The translations under genes and the position numbers were made by a program. A model generated the notes under the pieces. It was not told the origin of the DNA. It saw nothing but the letters and a program-made list of their open reading frames with translations, and searched no databases. A DNA stretch of 64,000 nt, taken from contig NZ_FPCH01000003.1 of NCBI RefSeq assembly GCF_900116175.1, forward strand, positions 372,001 to 436,000, given 5' to 3'. Positions 63,236-64,000 of this stretch are shown here, piece after piece. This DNA comes from Hyphomicrobium facile (GTDB lineage: Bacteria; Pseudomonadota; Alphaproteobacteria; Rhizobiales; Hyphomicrobiaceae). Numbering within the stretch: position 1 is the stretch's first letter; every line of letters starts with the position of its first letter.

Positions 63236-63613
63236 TTAGCCTTTCGTAACGGATTGCAGCATCCGATCGAACGTCTTCATGATCTGCGTGTTCATCGTGT
63301 AACTGCGCACGACTTCGCTGGACTTGAGGAATTCCTGTTCGAGATTGACGTCGTTGCCGGAAACGAGAACCTCGGCCTCACCGAAACCGCTTTCCTGCTG
63401 GCGCAAATTCCCGATATCGGCCGGGGCCATGTGCTGACCGTCGGTCACCGTCATCCGAACGGATTTGCTCATCACGTCTTCGAAACTTTCGACGTCTTTC
63501 GCTTTGTAACCGGGCGTATTGGCGTTCGCGATGTTCGACGAAATCACCGACTGGCGCTGCGCGAGCCACTCATTTTGGCGAAACGCCAGATTGAAAAGTT
63601 GCATGGGCTGCAT
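63236..63613 (-). CDS. flgB: Flagellar proximal rod protein FlgB
   Basis: 125 residues with LAFRQNEWLAQRQSVISSNIANANTPGYKAKDVESFEDVM and NDVNLEQEFLKSSEVVRSYTMNTQIMKTFDRMLQSVTKG. AAGGA lies 9 bases before ATG 63613. It is the first recognisable gene of the long flgB-to-fliP operon, with 110 bases before it. Confidence 0.95.
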   Translation of the reverse strand: MQPMQLFNLAFRQNEWLAQRQSVISSNIANANTPGYKAKDVESFEDVMSKSVRMTVTDGQHMAPADIGNLRQQESGFGEAEVLVSGNDVNLEQEFLKSSEVVRSYTMNTQIMKTFDRMLQSVTKG

Positions 63614-63723
63614 GAAAAGCGATCCTTGGGTGGCCCTGCTTTCCTATGTGCACCCGCTCCCTTGCGTCGGCCTGAACAGTTAACTCAGCGGCCGCATCTT
63701 CTCGCGCGGCGCCTTAGACGTCC

Positions 63724-64000
63724 TCAATTGAGGCGTGCTTCTCCGAGCGCCTCGTGCAACCTCGTCGTGTTGCGGCCCGGGCTGACGGATTCGCCTTCGA
63801 ACGAGATGTAGGTGATTTCGACGCCCGCTTCCTCGGCCTCGAGAATCAGCCTGAAATAAACGTGGACGGACTGATGATGAAATTCCATGTCGAGTAATAC
63901 GCGGGGCAGCGATCCCCACTCCAGGTAGACGTCGCCCGCGTGGCCGAAGGTCAACGTTTCCGGCTTGAACGACAGCTCGATCGAGGACTGCACAAGCGAG
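63724..64000 (-). CDS. hypothetical protein next to flgB, probably cut by the window edge
   Basis: The frame ends at TGA 63724 and is open to the right edge; a GTG at 63991-63993 would give 89 residues, but the start may lie beyond the window. The protein is acidic with beta-like stretches (IELSFKPETLTFGHAGDVYLEWGSLPRVLLDMEFHHQSVHVYFRLILEAEEAGVEITYISFEG; key residues LEWGSLPxVxLDMEF). No family recognised. A perfect palindrome CCTCAATTGAGG (63722-63733) spans its stop codon. Confidence 0.55.
   Translation of the reverse strand, partial: SLVQSSIELSFKPETLTFGHAGDVYLEWGSLPRVLLDMEFHHQSVHVYFRLILEAEEAGVEITYISFEGESVSPGRNTTRLHEALGEARLN

Noticed and set aside
63722-63733. Perfect palindrome CCTCAATTGAGG as an operator
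   Set aside because: It spans a stop codon inside an operon and a 12-base palindrome alone is weak evidence.
1-64000. CRISPR arrays, insertion sequences, prophage or tRNA genes
   Set aside because: I found no regularly spaced repeats, transposase or phage genes, terminal repeats, or tRNA cloverleaf signatures.

Overview
The window is a GC-rich, gene-dense stretch of an alphaproteobacterial chromosome. The flagellar and chemotaxis genes fit the order Hyphomicrobiales: FlaF/FlbT, a Rem-type regulator, MotC and MotE, and two CheY genes in one che operon all belong to the Sinorhizobium meliloti type. A Hyphomicrobium-like organism is my inference from overall gene content, not a proven assignment. 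I see no rRNA, tRNA, CRISPR array, insertion sequence or prophage.

Left part, 1-20 kb, is metabolic and stress-related. A divergent LysR gene and wrbA are followed by a ring-cleaving dioxygenase, a serine hydrolase and a flavin reductase, which look like a quinone/electrophile detoxification set. Then come Dps, a DUF302 protein, a TetR/thiolase divergent pair, a glycine-betaine type ABC transporter (proX-proV-tandem proW), an APC permease behind a strongly structured leader, a class I amidotransferase, a phosphodiesterase gene broken by a frameshift, a GT21 glycosyltransferase, and a sulfate-binding protein. Upstream of the sulfate-binding gene lie two tiny coupled genes and a 25-codon Met/Cys-rich peptide gene. 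That peptide resembles an amino-acid-sensing leader and is the most unusual item here.

Middle part, 20-36 kb: UDP-glucose dehydrogenase, then flhA-fliR-fliJ-like-rod-binding gene and three poorly known flagellar-cluster genes on the plus strand. These converge on a complete che operon on the minus strand: mcp, STAS gene, cheY1, cheA, cheW, cheR, cheB, cheY2, cheD and a CheT-like gene. flhA carries an intrinsic-terminator-like hairpin directly before its start codon.

36-49 kb: a cyclic-di-GMP block (three PilZ genes, a PAS-GGDEF-EAL protein, a membrane GGDEF protein) is interleaved with rem-flgE-flgK-flgL-flaF-flbT-flgD-fliQ and a few unknown genes, including a J-domain-like and a GIY-YIG-like protein.

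49-64 kb: two tightly coupled minus-strand operons, fliF-fliH-motB-motC-fliK and flgB-flgC-fliE-flgG-flgA-flgI-motE-flgH-fliL-fliP, with one flagellin gene between them. flhB, fliG, fliM, fliN, fliI, motA and flgF are not in the window and probably lie beyond its right edge. Together the genes encode export gate, rod, rings, hook, filament, stator accessories, chemosensory control and second-messenger control of motility.
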